Shown piece by piece: positions 1 through 8,197 of a stretch of DNA of 64,000 nt. Every line of letters starts with the position of its first letter. The stretch's first letter is position 1. Made by a program: the position numbers and the translations under genes. The DNA is taken from the NCBI GenBank assembly GCA_004297725.1, contig SCUS01000092.1, forward strand, positions 248,001 to 312,000. The letters are read 5' to 3'. The notes under the pieces are model-generated. The model did no database searches. It was given only the letters and a program-made list of their open reading frames with translations, and was not told the origin of the DNA. This stretch comes from Myxococcaceae bacterium (GTDB taxonomy: Bacteria; Myxococcota_A; Polyangia; Polyangiales; Ga0077539).

Positions 1-2055
1 CCTTTCGATGAAGCGCGGCGCCAGCTCGAACATCCGAGCGACCCCCTCGGCCTCCGCCGCGGGGTCGTCCGCGTCGGGCTCCTGCCGGTGGCAGATGAGG
101 TCGTGTGGCACCTCGCCGATCTCGTCGAACCACCCCGGGAACAGCCACGCCAGCGCCCCGGGCAGGCCCTCCGGGCGCTTCATGGGTCCGAGGCTCCAGG
201 CCCAGCACGCCGCCCACCACAGCGCGCCGCCCCGCCCCGACTCGCCCGGCCCCCCGCGGGTCCGCGGCGCCGCGAGGCGGTCGGTGGCGGATCGAACGAG
301 CAGGCGTCGCTGCGCGCGCCACAGTCGCTCGAGGAGGCCCGCCTTCTCGGTGGAGGTCCTTGCCGCCGCCGTCCGGTGAGAGGCCGCTACGAACAGCGTT
401 TCGATCGCCCCGACGCTCCCCAGCACGCCCTCCTCGTGGGCGTCCAGGGCCGCCTTGAGGACGTCGAAGAACGCGGATGACGAGAGATCTCCGAGCGCCC
501 GATCGATCAGCGGCTGTCGCGCCGTGTCGACCGCGAGGCGCCCCCACGCGACCACGCGATCGTGCCGGGGCAGGTCCTCGGCGAGGGCGTCGAGTGCGGC
601 GAGTTCCTGCACCCAACGGGGCCCGGGCGAGACACGCCCTTCGCCGGCCGGACGAAGGGTCTGGACCTCGACGAGCAGCTGCACCAACTCGGCGGGCCGG
701 TCGATCGCCTTGGCCAGCGCGGCGAGTCGCCTGTGGGTTTCGGCGCGATTCCTCGGCGACAGTCGACCCTTCAACGAGGCCGCGAGCCGGTCGATCTCGA
801 CGAGCCGATCGTCGAACGACGGCAGCGTCGACGCGGGCAGCAGCGACGCCGCCTCCGCCTCGGTCAGCCGGGGCGGCCACGGGAATTGCGGCGAGCGCCA
901 CGCCGCGCGGATGAGCTCGAGCGTCGTCGCCGCCCCCTGCGCGGCCAGCCACCGACCGCGCGCGTCCTCGCCGCGGCCCTCGTGGACGTTCGTGAGGTGG
1001 CGCCGGCCCAGGTCGAGATCGACGCGGTCGGGGAGGTCGTCCGCGCCGTGCTGGTGGGCCAGCCCCAGGATCGGCAGCAGGTCGGAGGGCGTGGCGTAGC
1101 GCTCGAGCTCGGGATCCACCCGGTCGAGCCACTCCATCACGCTGGCCTCGACGAGCGCCGTGCGAGCGTGGCGCCGACGGATTCGTTCGCCGACCCAGGC
1201 CACGAAGGCCTCACGCCACGCCGCGTCGGGGGCCCATTGCCACATCGACCAGGCCCCCCACCGCTCGGTGTAATCGGCCTCGGTTTCATCCGTCAGCCGG
1301 GGCGGTGGGAAGGCAGCGAAGACCACGACATCGGCGCGCTGGCCGAGGTCCGCCGTCGGATTCGCCCCCCCGGGGCCGGGCTGATCGACCTTGAGCACGA
1401 GCGGGATGTCGGCGCCGAACGCGGCGGCCGCGCGGACCCCCTCGAGCGTCGCAGCCCGGACCACGTGGGGAGGAGGGGAGGACCCGAGGAGGCTCCACGC
1501 CTGCCCGAGCACGTCGCTGGGAGGAGGGGGGACGCTGGCGACCGGCTCTCGCGCCAGCGTCGCGAGGGAGCGGCCCGCCCCGGGCGGAGCGGTCACCCAG
1601 TGCAGTCCGCGCCGCAGGCGCTTCGAGAACAGGCTCTCGCGTGGTTGGTCGGAGGGGCGAGCGTGGCGGTCGCGCTGGGGCGCGCGGACAAGCCGGAGAG
1701 TCGGCGCCAGGCACGGTTCGTCGGCCCGCGGGTCGATGGCGCCAAGGGCCTCGAAGCCCAGCATCGGGTGCGATTGCACGGCCACGACTTTCGGGGGAAA
1801 CAGTACCGCGTGCTCGACCCCGAGCACCTCGGCGAGGAGGTGCTGCAGGGCCGGGTGCTCCTCCATGTGACGCTCGCCCTTTCGCCACATGCGGATCGTC
1901 ACGCGCAAGCTGTTTTCGGTCTTGTACGGAAACGACTCGTGCGGTCGGGGCAGAGCCAGCCATCGGCGGCGGAGTTCGTCGTTGAGGCTCTTCAACTGAC
2001 GGCCGTCGCCGCCCTTGAGCCACGCCGTGATCGCCGCGTCGCGGGACTGCATCAT
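1..2055 (-). CDS. large NTPase-like protein, C-terminus off the left edge
   Basis: The minus strand stays open from an ATG-ATG start at 2055 to the first base of the window, giving more than 680 residues with the stop outside. The long plus-strand frame over the same DNA has the repetitive Arg/Asp/Leu look of a shadow. Residues 1-85 are mostly helical and basic and could hold a DNA-binding domain. Residues 156-163 read APPGAGRS, which has the shape of a Walker A loop but with Arg in place of the usual Lys. The rest is Leu/Ala/Arg-rich helical sequence with many Trp residues. There is no signal peptide or membrane segment. I do not recognise the family; a large STAND- or AAA-like ATPase is a guess from the P-loop shape. 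The start is chosen because no in-frame start lies further upstream; I see no clear ribosome-binding site. Confidence 0.7.
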   Translation of the reverse strand, partial: MMQSRDAAITAWLKGGDGRQLKSLNDELRRRWLALPRPHESFPYKTENSLRVTIRMWRKGERHMEEHPALQHLLAEVLGVEHAVLFPPKVVAVQSHPMLGFEALGAIDPRADEPCLAPTLRLVRAPQRDRHARPSDQPRESLFSKRLRRGLHWVTAPPGAGRSLATLAREPVASVPPPPSDVLGQAWSLLGSSPPPHVVRAATLEGVRAAAAFGADIPLVLKVDQPGPGGANPTADLGQRADVVVFAAFPPPRLTDETEADYTERWGAWSMWQWAPDAAWREAFVAWVGERIRRRHARTALVEASVMEWLDRVDPELERYATPSDLLPILGLAHQHGADDLPDRVDLDLGRRHLTNVHEGRGEDARGRWLAAQGAATTLELIRAAWRSPQFPWPPRLTEAEAASLLPASTLPSFDDRLVEIDRLAASLKGRLSPRNRAETHRRLAALAKAIDRPAELVQLLVEVQTLRPAGEGRVSPGPRWVQELAALDALAEDLPRHDRVVAWGRLAVDTARQPLIDRALGDLSSSAFFDVLKAALDAHEEGVLGSVGAIETLFVAASHRTAAARTSTEKAGLLERLWRAQRRLLVRSATDRLAAPRTRGGPGESGRGGALWWAACWAWSLGPMKRPEGLPGALAWLFPGWFDEIGEVPHDLICHRQEPDADDPAAEAEGVARMFELAPRFIER

Positions 2056-2202
2056 CGTCCGACCATGTCGAAGGCGCGAAACGCCGTCAACGAGCCAATG
2101 TAACCGGCGATGGTTACCTGCGTAGTTTGCCGTCGGTTCGTTCAGGGGGGTAGTCGTCCTCCTGCCGACCCTACTCAACCACCGGTCGGCGAGGAGTCCG
2201 TC

Positions 2203-2397
2203 ATGGCAAACGACCCGAAGCCCCAGGCCCCGACCCCGAACGACCAGCGCTCCGACGCCCTCAACCCCAACAACCCGGCGCACCAGGCCGCGCAGGACAA
2301 CCGCTCCCGTCAGCTCAACCCGCAGGACCCCGCGTGGCACACGTCGCGCGGCAAGTCCTCGGGTGGCGGCAAGTCGGGCTCCCGGGGTGGCCGGTGA
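2203..2397 (+). CDS. small hydrophilic Asn/Pro/Gln-rich protein
   Basis: A 64-residue protein with Asn, Pro, Gln and Asp in the first two thirds and a Gly/Ser/Arg/Lys tail. It contains the phrases LNPNNPAH and LNPQDPAWH. Similar short, probably disordered proteins with LNPNNPA-type phrases are seen in many environmental bacteria, but I know of no function. The ATG at 2203 is preferred over upstream starts because GAGGAG lies just before it. It is divergent from the gene ending at 2055 and is followed by another tiny gene. It has no signal peptide, membrane span or cysteine. Confidence 0.6.
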   Translation: MANDPKPQAPTPNDQRSDALNPNNPAHQAAQDNRSRQLNPQDPAWHTSRGKSSGGGKSGSRGGR

Positions 2398-2450
2398 GCA
2401 GGCCCACGTGGGCCTCCGGGGCGAACCTTGGGCCCGCCCGGGTGCGGACG

Positions 2451-2609
2451 ATGACCTGCGCGCCGGACTGCGCCCACAAGAGGGCATACGAGTCCGAGTA
2501 CGAGGCGCAGCGGGTAGCCGAGCACCAGATGGGTAAGACCCCCGGGCTCGAGCTGCGGGTCTACGAGTGTGACGGCTGCGAGAAGTACCACCTGACGTCC
2601 AAGCCCTGA
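2451..2609 (+). CDS. 52-residue Cys-rich small protein
   Basis: A short reading frame beginning MTCAPDCAHKRAYESEYEAQ and ending near YECDGCEKYHLTSKP. The pattern C-x3-C near the start and C-x2-C near the end, with flanking His residues, suggests a small zinc ribbon. Proteins like this are common in phages and in high-GC genomes, often in clusters of tiny genes. The ATG at 2451 is chosen because it begins just before the first Cys pair; a GTG nine bases upstream is also possible. No function can be assigned. Confidence 0.55.
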   Translation: MTCAPDCAHKRAYESEYEAQRVAEHQMGKTPGLELRVYECDGCEKYHLTSKP

Positions 2610-2989
2610 GCCAGGGTCCGCCCGCGGGACGGGCCTCACACGGCTCGACCCCACGGTGGCCGAGGCCCCCGACGAGGTCGGCCTAGATGCGGGCGGACCG
2701 CCCGCGGCGGCTCGGGCGGCACTCGGGCTCCGCGTCAGTCGTTCCCGCCTGACGTCATCGCCTCGGCGAGCGCCTCGAGGCCTGCGCCCGGTTCAGCCCC
2801 GAGTGCATCCAACAGTAGCCACGGCCCTTGCGCCCTACCCCTCCCGATCGCCCTTCCACGAATTGCACGGGAGACAAAGCGGCTGCCGGGCCGCTCCCCA
2901 CGAGCCGTGCGACCCCAGAGCGGCTGGGCGTGGTACTGATCGCGACGTGGCAGATGTCGGAGGGTGCGACAGAGGGGCTACAGACTTCG
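2610..2989 (+). other. about 380 bases without a supportable gene
   Basis: Overlapping frames exist on both strands but none has a family signature or a convincing ribosome site. The stretch probably holds the promoter of the nuclease-like gene that starts at 2990. I see no tRNA, repeat or clear hairpin. Confidence 0.5.
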
Positions 2990-4063
2990 ATGACAGACAC
3001 CGTCCTGGCGCATCTCGCGGCGTCAATCGCCCAGAAGGAGAACCTCGCGACCGAGGCGCTCGCGTTCATCCTCAACCGCTCCGCTCCGGCGCGTGAGGCG
3101 CTGCGGCAGCGTCTCGCTGCCGCGGTTGGTGAGGTGCCCACCCTCGGGCGCATTCTCACGCAACAGGCGGTCAGCGACGAGGGCCGACCAGACGTGGTGC
3201 TCTACAACCAGGCCGGGCAGAAGGTAGGGTTCATCGAGGCGAAGTTCTGGGCCGCGCTCACGCCCGCGCAGCCCGTCGACTACCTCCAGCAGCTCCCCAA
3301 GGCGGGCTCGGGCGTCCTCCTTCTCCTGGCACCCGAGCGGCGACTGCCGTCGCTGCGCGCGGACGTTCTCGACCGCTGCACCGCGGCGAAGCTCCCACTC
3401 GTCGACCGTGGCCCGATGGCCTTCGACGTCGGGCCGAACCGACTCGCCCTGATGTCCTGGTCGTCCCTGCTCGCGTCGATGCGCGACGCCGTCGCCGAGG
3501 ACCGCGCGACGACCTCCGACGTGGCGCAGCTCACCGGGCTCTGTGCACGCTGCGAGGCCGAGGGGTTCATCCCCCTCACGCGTGAGGACCTCGACGACCT
3601 CCGGGTGCCTCGCCTCGTCTTGCAGTTCGCGAACCTGGTGAACGCCATCGTCGACACCGGGGTCGCCGCGGGCGTCGTCAGCGTGAAGGGCCTCAAGGCC
3701 ACCCACTTCCAGCACGCCACCGGGCGATACGTCGAGTTCGCCCGGGCGGGCGCGTGGCTGGGACTGAACCACACGCACTGGTCCAGGCGCGGCCGTAGCC
3801 CACTCTGGATCCGCTTCTCCCAGGACGACTGGGGACGCGCGGACGCGCTTCGCACCCTCCTTCGGCCGTGGATGTCGATGGACCCACCCCGCGCCTGGGG
3901 CGACGACGAGGACGGTGCCGTGCGCGTGCCGTTGCGGCTTCGCACCGGGGTTGAGCAGGATGCCGTCGTCGCGGACGTGCTGGAGCAGTTGCGCGAGTTG
4001 GACGGGTTGATGTCGTCGGCCGGAATGCCGCTGCTGAAGGGCGCGGCGCCGCCGGTAGGCTGA
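2990..4063 (+). CDS. PD-(D/E)XK nuclease-like protein
   Basis: A 357-residue protein. The N-terminal helix (ENLATEALAFILNRS, from residue 17) is typical of a large group of PD-(D/E)XK enzymes. The candidate catalytic residues are D68 in GRPDVVLYN, then E83 and K85 in FIEAKFW, followed by a Gln-containing helix (QPVDYLQQL). This is the D-(X)n-E-X-K pattern expected for a metal-dependent DNA nuclease. The C-terminal 200 residues have no recognised domain but contain LGLNHTHWSRRGRSPLWIRF, a possible DNA-contact surface. The ATG at 2990 is preferred to in-frame starts from 2828 because the extra 54 residues look like shadow sequence. It lies 165 bases before a tandem GIY-YIG gene on the same strand, so a two-nuclease defence module is possible; that is inference. 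Confidence 0.72.
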   Translation: MTDTVLAHLAASIAQKENLATEALAFILNRSAPAREALRQRLAAAVGEVPTLGRILTQQAVSDEGRPDVVLYNQAGQKVGFIEAKFWAALTPAQPVDYLQQLPKAGSGVLLLLAPERRLPSLRADVLDRCTAAKLPLVDRGPMAFDVGPNRLALMSWSSLLASMRDAVAEDRATTSDVAQLTGLCARCEAEGFIPLTREDLDDLRVPRLVLQFANLVNAIVDTGVAAGVVSVKGLKATHFQHATGRYVEFARAGAWLGLNHTHWSRRGRSPLWIRFSQDDWGRADALRTLLRPWMSMDPPRAWGDDEDGAVRVPLRLRTGVEQDAVVADVLEQLRELDGLMSSAGMPLLKGAAPPVG

Positions 4064-4227
4064 CGGATGCCTGGGCGCTTGAACGGCGACCTCGGGGAGG
4101 TGGCGAACGGACTTCCCCTCCGCCGCCCCAGGATCGGCCCAATGCTGGACCGGCACCACGCGGTGGCACGGCGCGCGGCAGCGCAATGGGGCCGCCGGGC
4201 GGCGCCCCAGCGGCTGGCGAGGTCCGC

Positions 4228-5127
4228 GTGAGCTCCCTCGGGGACGGCTGGACCACGCCGGCGACCCTACGATGGACCGAGTGGGTGCCGCTCGCGGCGG
4301 CGGTTCGTGGCATCGGCGTGCCCGCCGAGCCGGGGCTGTACCGACTCCGGCGGCGTTCCGCCTCACTCCTCGCCTACATCGGCCAGACCGGCTCGGGCAC
4401 GATGACGCTGCGGAAGCGCATGGCGATGCTGCGGGGGGTCTTCGGCCCCGAGATGCCCTACCGCGACCCCCACACGGCCGGGCCCGCCCTGTGGGCGATG
4501 CGCCATCAGGGACACGACGACCTCGAGGCCTCCTTCGCCGTCGTCGCTGGCGACACGCCGTGGCGCAAGGGACTGGAAGCCGTTGCGCTCGCCGAACACC
4601 GGCAGGGGCACCGATGCTCGCCGTCGGTGAACTTCGGGCGGATGCCGAAGGGCTACCGAATGTCCTCGGCGAACAACGCGTTGATCGTCGCGGCGGGACG
4701 CCGCTTCCGGGGCACAGTTATCGATGACGACAACCCCTCGCACCTGGCGGGCGTCCCGCCCGCGGGACCGCTCGACCGATCGGTGACGGCGGAGGACTGG
4801 TGCGGCCACTGGTGGACGAGTTGGCGGCTGGCCACGGCGGCCCTTGAGGAGCCCCGGGCGGGCCTCTACCGGCTCCGCGGCCATGGAAGGCAGGGGCTCG
4901 TCTACGTCGGCGAGGGCGTCATCGTCGACCGCGTCCGCGCGCACGTCGCGAAGATGCGAGCACCCGGCCACGCGCAAGGTCGTGTGCTGGCGCTCGTCGC
5001 GCCGTTGGAGATCTCGTGGGTCGAGGGCACCTGGGAGCACCACCAGCGCCTGGAACTGGAGAACGATCTGATCGCAGCGCACGTGTTGGTCGAGGGACGT
5101 CCCCCGCTCGCCCAGTTCCTCGGATGA
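4228..5127 (+). CDS. tandem GIY-YIG domain protein
   Basis: About 299 residues from a GTG at 4228 (an in-frame start at 4186 is the alternative). It has two copies of a GIY-YIG-type core. The first has GLYRLRRR at 36-43 and YIGQTG at 50-55, then an Arg/Lys helix (LRKRM). The second has GLYRLRG near 212 and VYVGEG near 225, followed by DRVRAH. In GIY-YIG nucleases the two short strands carry the conserved Tyr residues and the next helix carries the catalytic Arg, and all of these are recognisable in both halves. The Glu usually found near the end of the fold may be in the LELEND segment of the second copy. Two cores in one chain would suit cutting both strands, or one core may be inactive. It follows the PD-(D/E)XK gene on the same strand. 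Confidence 0.65.
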   Translation: MSSLGDGWTTPATLRWTEWVPLAAAVRGIGVPAEPGLYRLRRRSASLLAYIGQTGSGTMTLRKRMAMLRGVFGPEMPYRDPHTAGPALWAMRHQGHDDLEASFAVVAGDTPWRKGLEAVALAEHRQGHRCSPSVNFGRMPKGYRMSSANNALIVAAGRRFRGTVIDDDNPSHLAGVPPAGPLDRSVTAEDWCGHWWTSWRLATAALEEPRAGLYRLRGHGRQGLVYVGEGVIVDRVRAHVAKMRAPGHAQGRVLALVAPLEISWVEGTWEHHQRLELENDLIAAHVLVEGRPPLAQFLG

Positions 5128-5297
5128 GCGGCCTCGGGTGGTGACGGAACGGTGCCATGAGGCCGACGCGGAGCCCGCCGCCCTGCGCCTCGCGCCGTCA
5201 GTCCGGACTTCCTTCTGGTGTCGACCGGGCTCCGACGAGGCACGAACATTGGCCCTAGCAGTCGTGATAATGTGGTTGCCCTTCAGGAGGGCGATCC

Positions 5298-6227
5298 ATG
5301 GGCGGGACGGCCATCAAGTACGGTCTGGTTGAGATGTCCGTCAATCTGCCGGAGCGGCCTTGTAAGGGCGGAGCATACAAGGATCGTGACGCCGTCGCAG
5401 CGCGCCTCAGACAGCGGTGCGGTCAGGCGAAGACGGACCGACTCAACGATGTGCTCCGCATCCTGCTAGACGAACGCTTCCAGGATGTCGACCTACTGCT
5501 ATTCCCCGGGTACACGCTGCCGGTCGGCAGCAAGCCGATCCCGAAGGAGGTCCTTGAAGCGGTCGGCAAGCGCACCGTGGTAATAGAGACCTTCGGGGCG
5601 GGTGCGTCAAAGCACGGGGGAAAGGTGTCGGGCGCGCGACTCATGCACGTTCTGCACAAGGGCAAGGCGCTTGTAAAACCTGTGGCACAACGGATCACGA
5701 CGAACGAGGACGCGAAGGATGGCAACCGCGTGGCTGAGGTCGTGGCAGGCCTCCGGCGTGCGCGCCGCTGGCTGGTGCGGAGCCATGTCAGGTGCGGGCT
5801 CATCATCTGCGGCGAGGTCAACGTTGTGAAGCACTCGACCCAGGGAGCCAAGGCGTTGCACGACGAACTAGAAACGCGCATGGGGCCCATCGACCTCGTG
5901 GTGAACCCCGCGCACACCCGTACCTCGCTCGAAGCGATGCGCTGCAAGCGCGACTGGCTCGCCCGAGGAAGGGTGCTCCTCACATCGGCGAACCTGCATG
6001 GTGCGGTGAAGGTCCGGCAGTGGAGGAAGAAGACCTCGCGCTGGGTTAGGGTGTGCACTTCGAGCACTATGACCGCGGAAGTCTTCATCGGGGGCTCTCT
6101 CAACGGCCGCTACAACCGCGAGCGCATGGTCGCGGAACTCGGCGCACAGACCCACGAGCTCCACGGAGGCCACAAGGTGACAGTCGTTGAGCACGCTGCG
6201 ATCGCGAAGGTGCTCGCTACCATCTGA
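5298..6227 (+). CDS. unknown protein with a nitrilase-like strand pattern
   Basis: A 309-residue protein with a strong ribosome site (AGGAGG eight bases before ATG 5298). Hydrophobic strands such as DVDLLLFPGYTLP, CGLIICGEVNVV and IDLVVNPAHTR are spaced as in the carbon-nitrogen hydrolase (nitrilase) fold. The Glu, Lys and Cys of that family's triad are not at clearly recognisable positions, so an enzyme function is not supported. Its base composition is lower in GC than its neighbours. Its stop codon sits directly before the broken 5' end of the viperin remnant, so this gene may have been inserted or brought next to it by the event that beheaded viperin. No other family resemblance is visible. 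Confidence 0.55.
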   Translation: MGGTAIKYGLVEMSVNLPERPCKGGAYKDRDAVAARLRQRCGQAKTDRLNDVLRILLDERFQDVDLLLFPGYTLPVGSKPIPKEVLEAVGKRTVVIETFGAGASKHGGKVSGARLMHVLHKGKALVKPVAQRITTNEDAKDGNRVAEVVAGLRRARRWLVRSHVRCGLIICGEVNVVKHSTQGAKALHDELETRMGPIDLVVNPAHTRTSLEAMRCKRDWLARGRVLLTSANLHGAVKVRQWRKKTSRWVRVCTSSTMTAEVFIGGSLNGRYNRERMVAELGAQTHELHGGHKVTVVEHAAIAKVLATI

Positions 6228-6228
6228 C

Positions 6229-6795
6229 TCACTCCTTGGGCTCCGACACGCCGACGCGCTCGACTGGGCGGCGCTCTCCGTCGACTCCGCGATCGAGCGG
6301 GTTCAGCGGAGTCGCGGGTGCGGGCGCGGCGACCACGTGGCGCGGATCCGCGGGCTCGCCGCCTGGTGCCACGAGCGAGGCGTGCACTTGAAGGTCAACA
6401 CCGTGGTCACCGCGCTCAACTGCGACGAGGACATGGGCGGCCTCCTCCTCGCCCTGCGGCCCGAGCGCTGGAAGGTGTTCCAGGTGTTTCGGGTCAAGGG
6501 GCAGAACGTCGGCCGGGTGAAGCCCCTGCTCGGGTCGCGTGAGCGCTTCGAGGCGTTCGTCGTCCGACACGCCGCGCTGGCCGCGGCGGGCATCACGGTG
6601 GTCGTGTCCGTGAACAACGACGCGATAGAGGACTCCTACGTGATGGTCGACCCGCTCGGCCGCTCCTACGGCAACCACGATGGTCGCCACGTCGTGAGCG
6701 CCCCCATCCTCTCGGTTGGCGTCCAGGAGGCGCTGCGCGGGGTGGGTCTCTCGGAGGCGAAGTTCGACTCGCGCGACGGGAGGTATGCGTGGTGA
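6229..6795 (+). pseudogene. prokaryotic viperin, N-terminal radical-SAM half missing
   Basis: The frame matches the C-terminal two thirds of viperin, a radical-SAM enzyme that converts nucleotide triphosphates to 3'-deoxy-3',4'-didehydro analogues that block phage transcription. Family signatures in order are DWAALSVDS, GRGDHVARIRGLAAWC, KVNTVV, ERWKVFQVFRVKGQN, EDSYVMVDPLGR, SVGVQEALRGVG and the terminal SRDGRYAW. The C-x3-C-x2-C motif that holds the 4Fe-4S cluster, with the first strands of the barrel (about 100 residues), is absent. Upstream DNA encodes an unrelated protein ending at 6227. An in-frame TTG at 6187 could start a short product, but it could not bind the cluster. It is coupled to the DUF2325 gene that starts inside its last codons. 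The viperin identification is strong; the loss of function is inferred from the missing motif. Confidence 0.8.
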
Positions 6796-7046
6796 GCTGC
6801 GAGCCCAGATTGGCCGTCGTCGGCGGACTCGGCGACGCTCGGGCTCAGGATGCCGCCAAACGGGTGCGCTACTTCGGGAGCGCACGCGACGTCGGGCGCG
6901 GGGAGCTCGTTCGCCTCGAACGCGCCCTGCGTGCCGGGGGCATCGACCCGGTGATCATCCGCACCCGTTGGAACGGCCACTCGGTCACCGTCCGCATCCG
7001 GCGCGTGTGCCGGACGCTCGGAATCCCGGTCGAGTTCGCGCGGTAG
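6789..7046 (+). CDS. DUF2325-like small protein
   Basis: An 85-residue protein whose GTG start at 6789 overlaps the end of the viperin frame, so the two were probably co-translated. It begins with a Rossmann-like strand and turn (LAVVGGLGDARAQ), and later has GGIDPVIIRTRWNGHSVT and a C-terminal RRVCRTLGIPVEF. This strand-helix pattern with a conserved Ser/His near the second half matches DUF2325 proteins, which are often found beside mobile or defence genes and have no settled function. The second GTG three bases on is an equally possible start. It may have been a partner of the viperin before that gene was damaged. Confidence 0.6.
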   Translation: MVSCEPRLAVVGGLGDARAQDAAKRVRYFGSARDVGRGELVRLERALRAGGIDPVIIRTRWNGHSVTVRIRRVCRTLGIPVEFAR

Positions 7047-7112
7047 GAAGAGAGACGGAGGGGCGCTCTCGTGCATACGGTCACGCGTGCCGTGGGATGC
7101 GAGCGCCCATGG

Positions 7113-7391
7113 TCACCGGGACGTGCCGGTGGGTCGAAGGCGGGCGCGCTGCTCTGCCTCGTCGCTGGCGCAGTTGATGCGCTTCATCTCAGCCTCCGCA
7201 AGGTCGCGCAGCCGCCCACCGAGGCCCGCCCCCGTCACCCGGTCGGGGTGGCACTCCTGAACCAGCCGCCGCTTCGCAGCCCGTATCTCGGCGAGGGTCG
7301 CCGTGGGCGTGACGCCGAGTACCACGAACGGATCATCGGGCGAGGGCCCCTGCCCTGCTCCCTGGGCTCCGCGGGAATGCTCTGCACGCAC
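7113..7391 (-). CDS. J-domain protein, or C-terminal part of the upstream gene
   Basis: The frame contains a recognisable J-domain: PFVVLGVTPTATLAEIRAAK, then RRLVQECHPDRV with the HPD motif that stimulates Hsp70 ATPase activity. About 92 residues can be made from a GTG at 7391. The J-domain overlaps the end of the upstream gene (7235-7744) in another frame, and the upstream protein's last 50 residues look like shadow sequence. Two readings are possible: a separate gene translationally coupled to the one before it, or a frameshift near 7330-7390 that split a single protein with a C-terminal J-domain. The second seems slightly more likely because the start has no clear ribosome site. Confidence 0.6.
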   Translation of the reverse strand: MRAEHSRGAQGAGQGPSPDDPFVVLGVTPTATLAEIRAAKRRLVQECHPDRVTGAGLGGRLRDLAEAEMKRINCASDEAEQRARLRPTGTSR

Positions 7392-7744
7392 TGCAGGATC
7401 CTCCCGACGACCAGCGCGTAGTACGAACGCTTGAACGCGTCATCCCAGATGAACCGCAGGCGCTCGGCGTGCTCCGACGGCTCGGTCGCGACGCGCCCGA
7501 GGAGACGGGTCTTGGCGAACACGGCAGCCTCGCGATAGTCGGCGGCGTACCTGAGTTCCTGAAGATCTCCGAGGGCCGCTGCTGCGTGGAGAACCTGCGG
7601 GACCTTCGCTCGGAGCGGGTGCGCTATCTCGTCGGGCACGAGCGAGGCGTACGCCGACGCGCTCACGTACACGACGCTCACGCAGGCGTGTTCGAGGAAG
7701 AAGCGCAGCGCCTCGGCGTTCCTGTATTCGATGATCGGCCTCAC
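7235..7744 (-). CDS. unknown helical protein, possibly frameshifted from its J-domain
   Basis: A 169-residue frame starting MRPIIEYRNAEALRFFLEHA. The first 115 residues look like a genuine helical protein (ASAYASLVPDEIAHPLRAKV, then RLRFIWDDAFKRSYYALVV). The last 50 residues, rich in Arg, Pro and Ser, overlap the J-domain frame and look like out-of-frame sequence. It starts three bases after the stop of the preceding gene (7748-8197), so it belongs to the same operon. I do not recognise the family. If one base were added or lost near 7330-7390, it would fuse to the J-domain and make a protein of about 205 residues. Confidence 0.55.
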   Translation of the reverse strand: MRPIIEYRNAEALRFFLEHACVSVVYVSASAYASLVPDEIAHPLRAKVPQVLHAAAALGDLQELRYAADYREAAVFAKTRLLGRVATEPSEHAERLRFIWDDAFKRSYYALVVGRILQCVQSIPAEPREQGRGPRPMIRSWYSASRPRRPSPRYGLRSGGWFRSATPTG

Positions 7745-7747
7745 GAC

Positions 7748-8197
7748 CTACCTCTTTCGCTCGCGGGGTTCGGGGGTGGAGGAGTCGAGGAGCGCCGCGA
7801 GGAGCATGCCGAGCCCGGCGCCGAGCAGCGCGCCCTCGCGCTTGTTGGTGAGCGAGCTTCCGATCGCGCCGCCCAGCATCGCTGCGCCCAGGTACATGGC
7901 CCCCGTAGGGTTCGCCTCGGCCTCGGCGGCGACGTCGTTCACGAACTGAGCACCGTCGATGAACACCTCCCACTCATCGCGGAATTCGCGAATGACGAGT
8001 GGCGCATCGCCCGTCGGAGAGTCGAGCGCGTAGTCGGCGAGCTGCCCGACCGGCCACGTGCTTGTCGGGCGTGCTCCGGCATCGCGCGGGTGCGGAACGC
8101 CGCCGCGCGGAATGCGCACGCCGTGGCTCTCCGCCCGCGTGGCCAGGCGCCAGCGCACGACGTCCCAGACCTCACGGTTCTGGTGCGTGGCGTTCAT
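7748..8197 (-). CDS. unknown protein with a glycine-zipper membrane segment
   Basis: A 149-residue protein. Residues 1-95 are polar, with REFRDEWEVFIDGAQFVNDV before the membrane part. Residues about 98-137 (TGAMYLGAAMLGGAIGSSL and GALLGAGLGMLLAALL) form two Gly/Ala-rich hydrophobic stretches typical of glycine-zipper membrane proteins, followed by a charged tail. The start overlaps the stop of the upstream gene (8194-9084) by four bases (ATGA), so the two are translationally coupled. The function is unknown; a membrane anchor or pore-forming part of a small system is possible. Confidence 0.6.
   Translation of the reverse strand: MNATHQNREVWDVVRWRLATRAESHGVRIPRGGVPHPRDAGARPTSTWPVGQLADYALDSPTGDAPLVIREFRDEWEVFIDGAQFVNDVAAEAEANPTGAMYLGAAMLGGAIGSSLTNKREGALLGAGLGMLLAALLDSSTPEPRERKR

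Noticed and set aside
562..2103. A 513-residue plus-strand frame
   Set aside because: Its sequence is full of Arg, Asp, Leu and His repeats typical of the reverse strand of a GC-rich gene, while the minus strand over the same DNA gives a natural protein open to the left edge.
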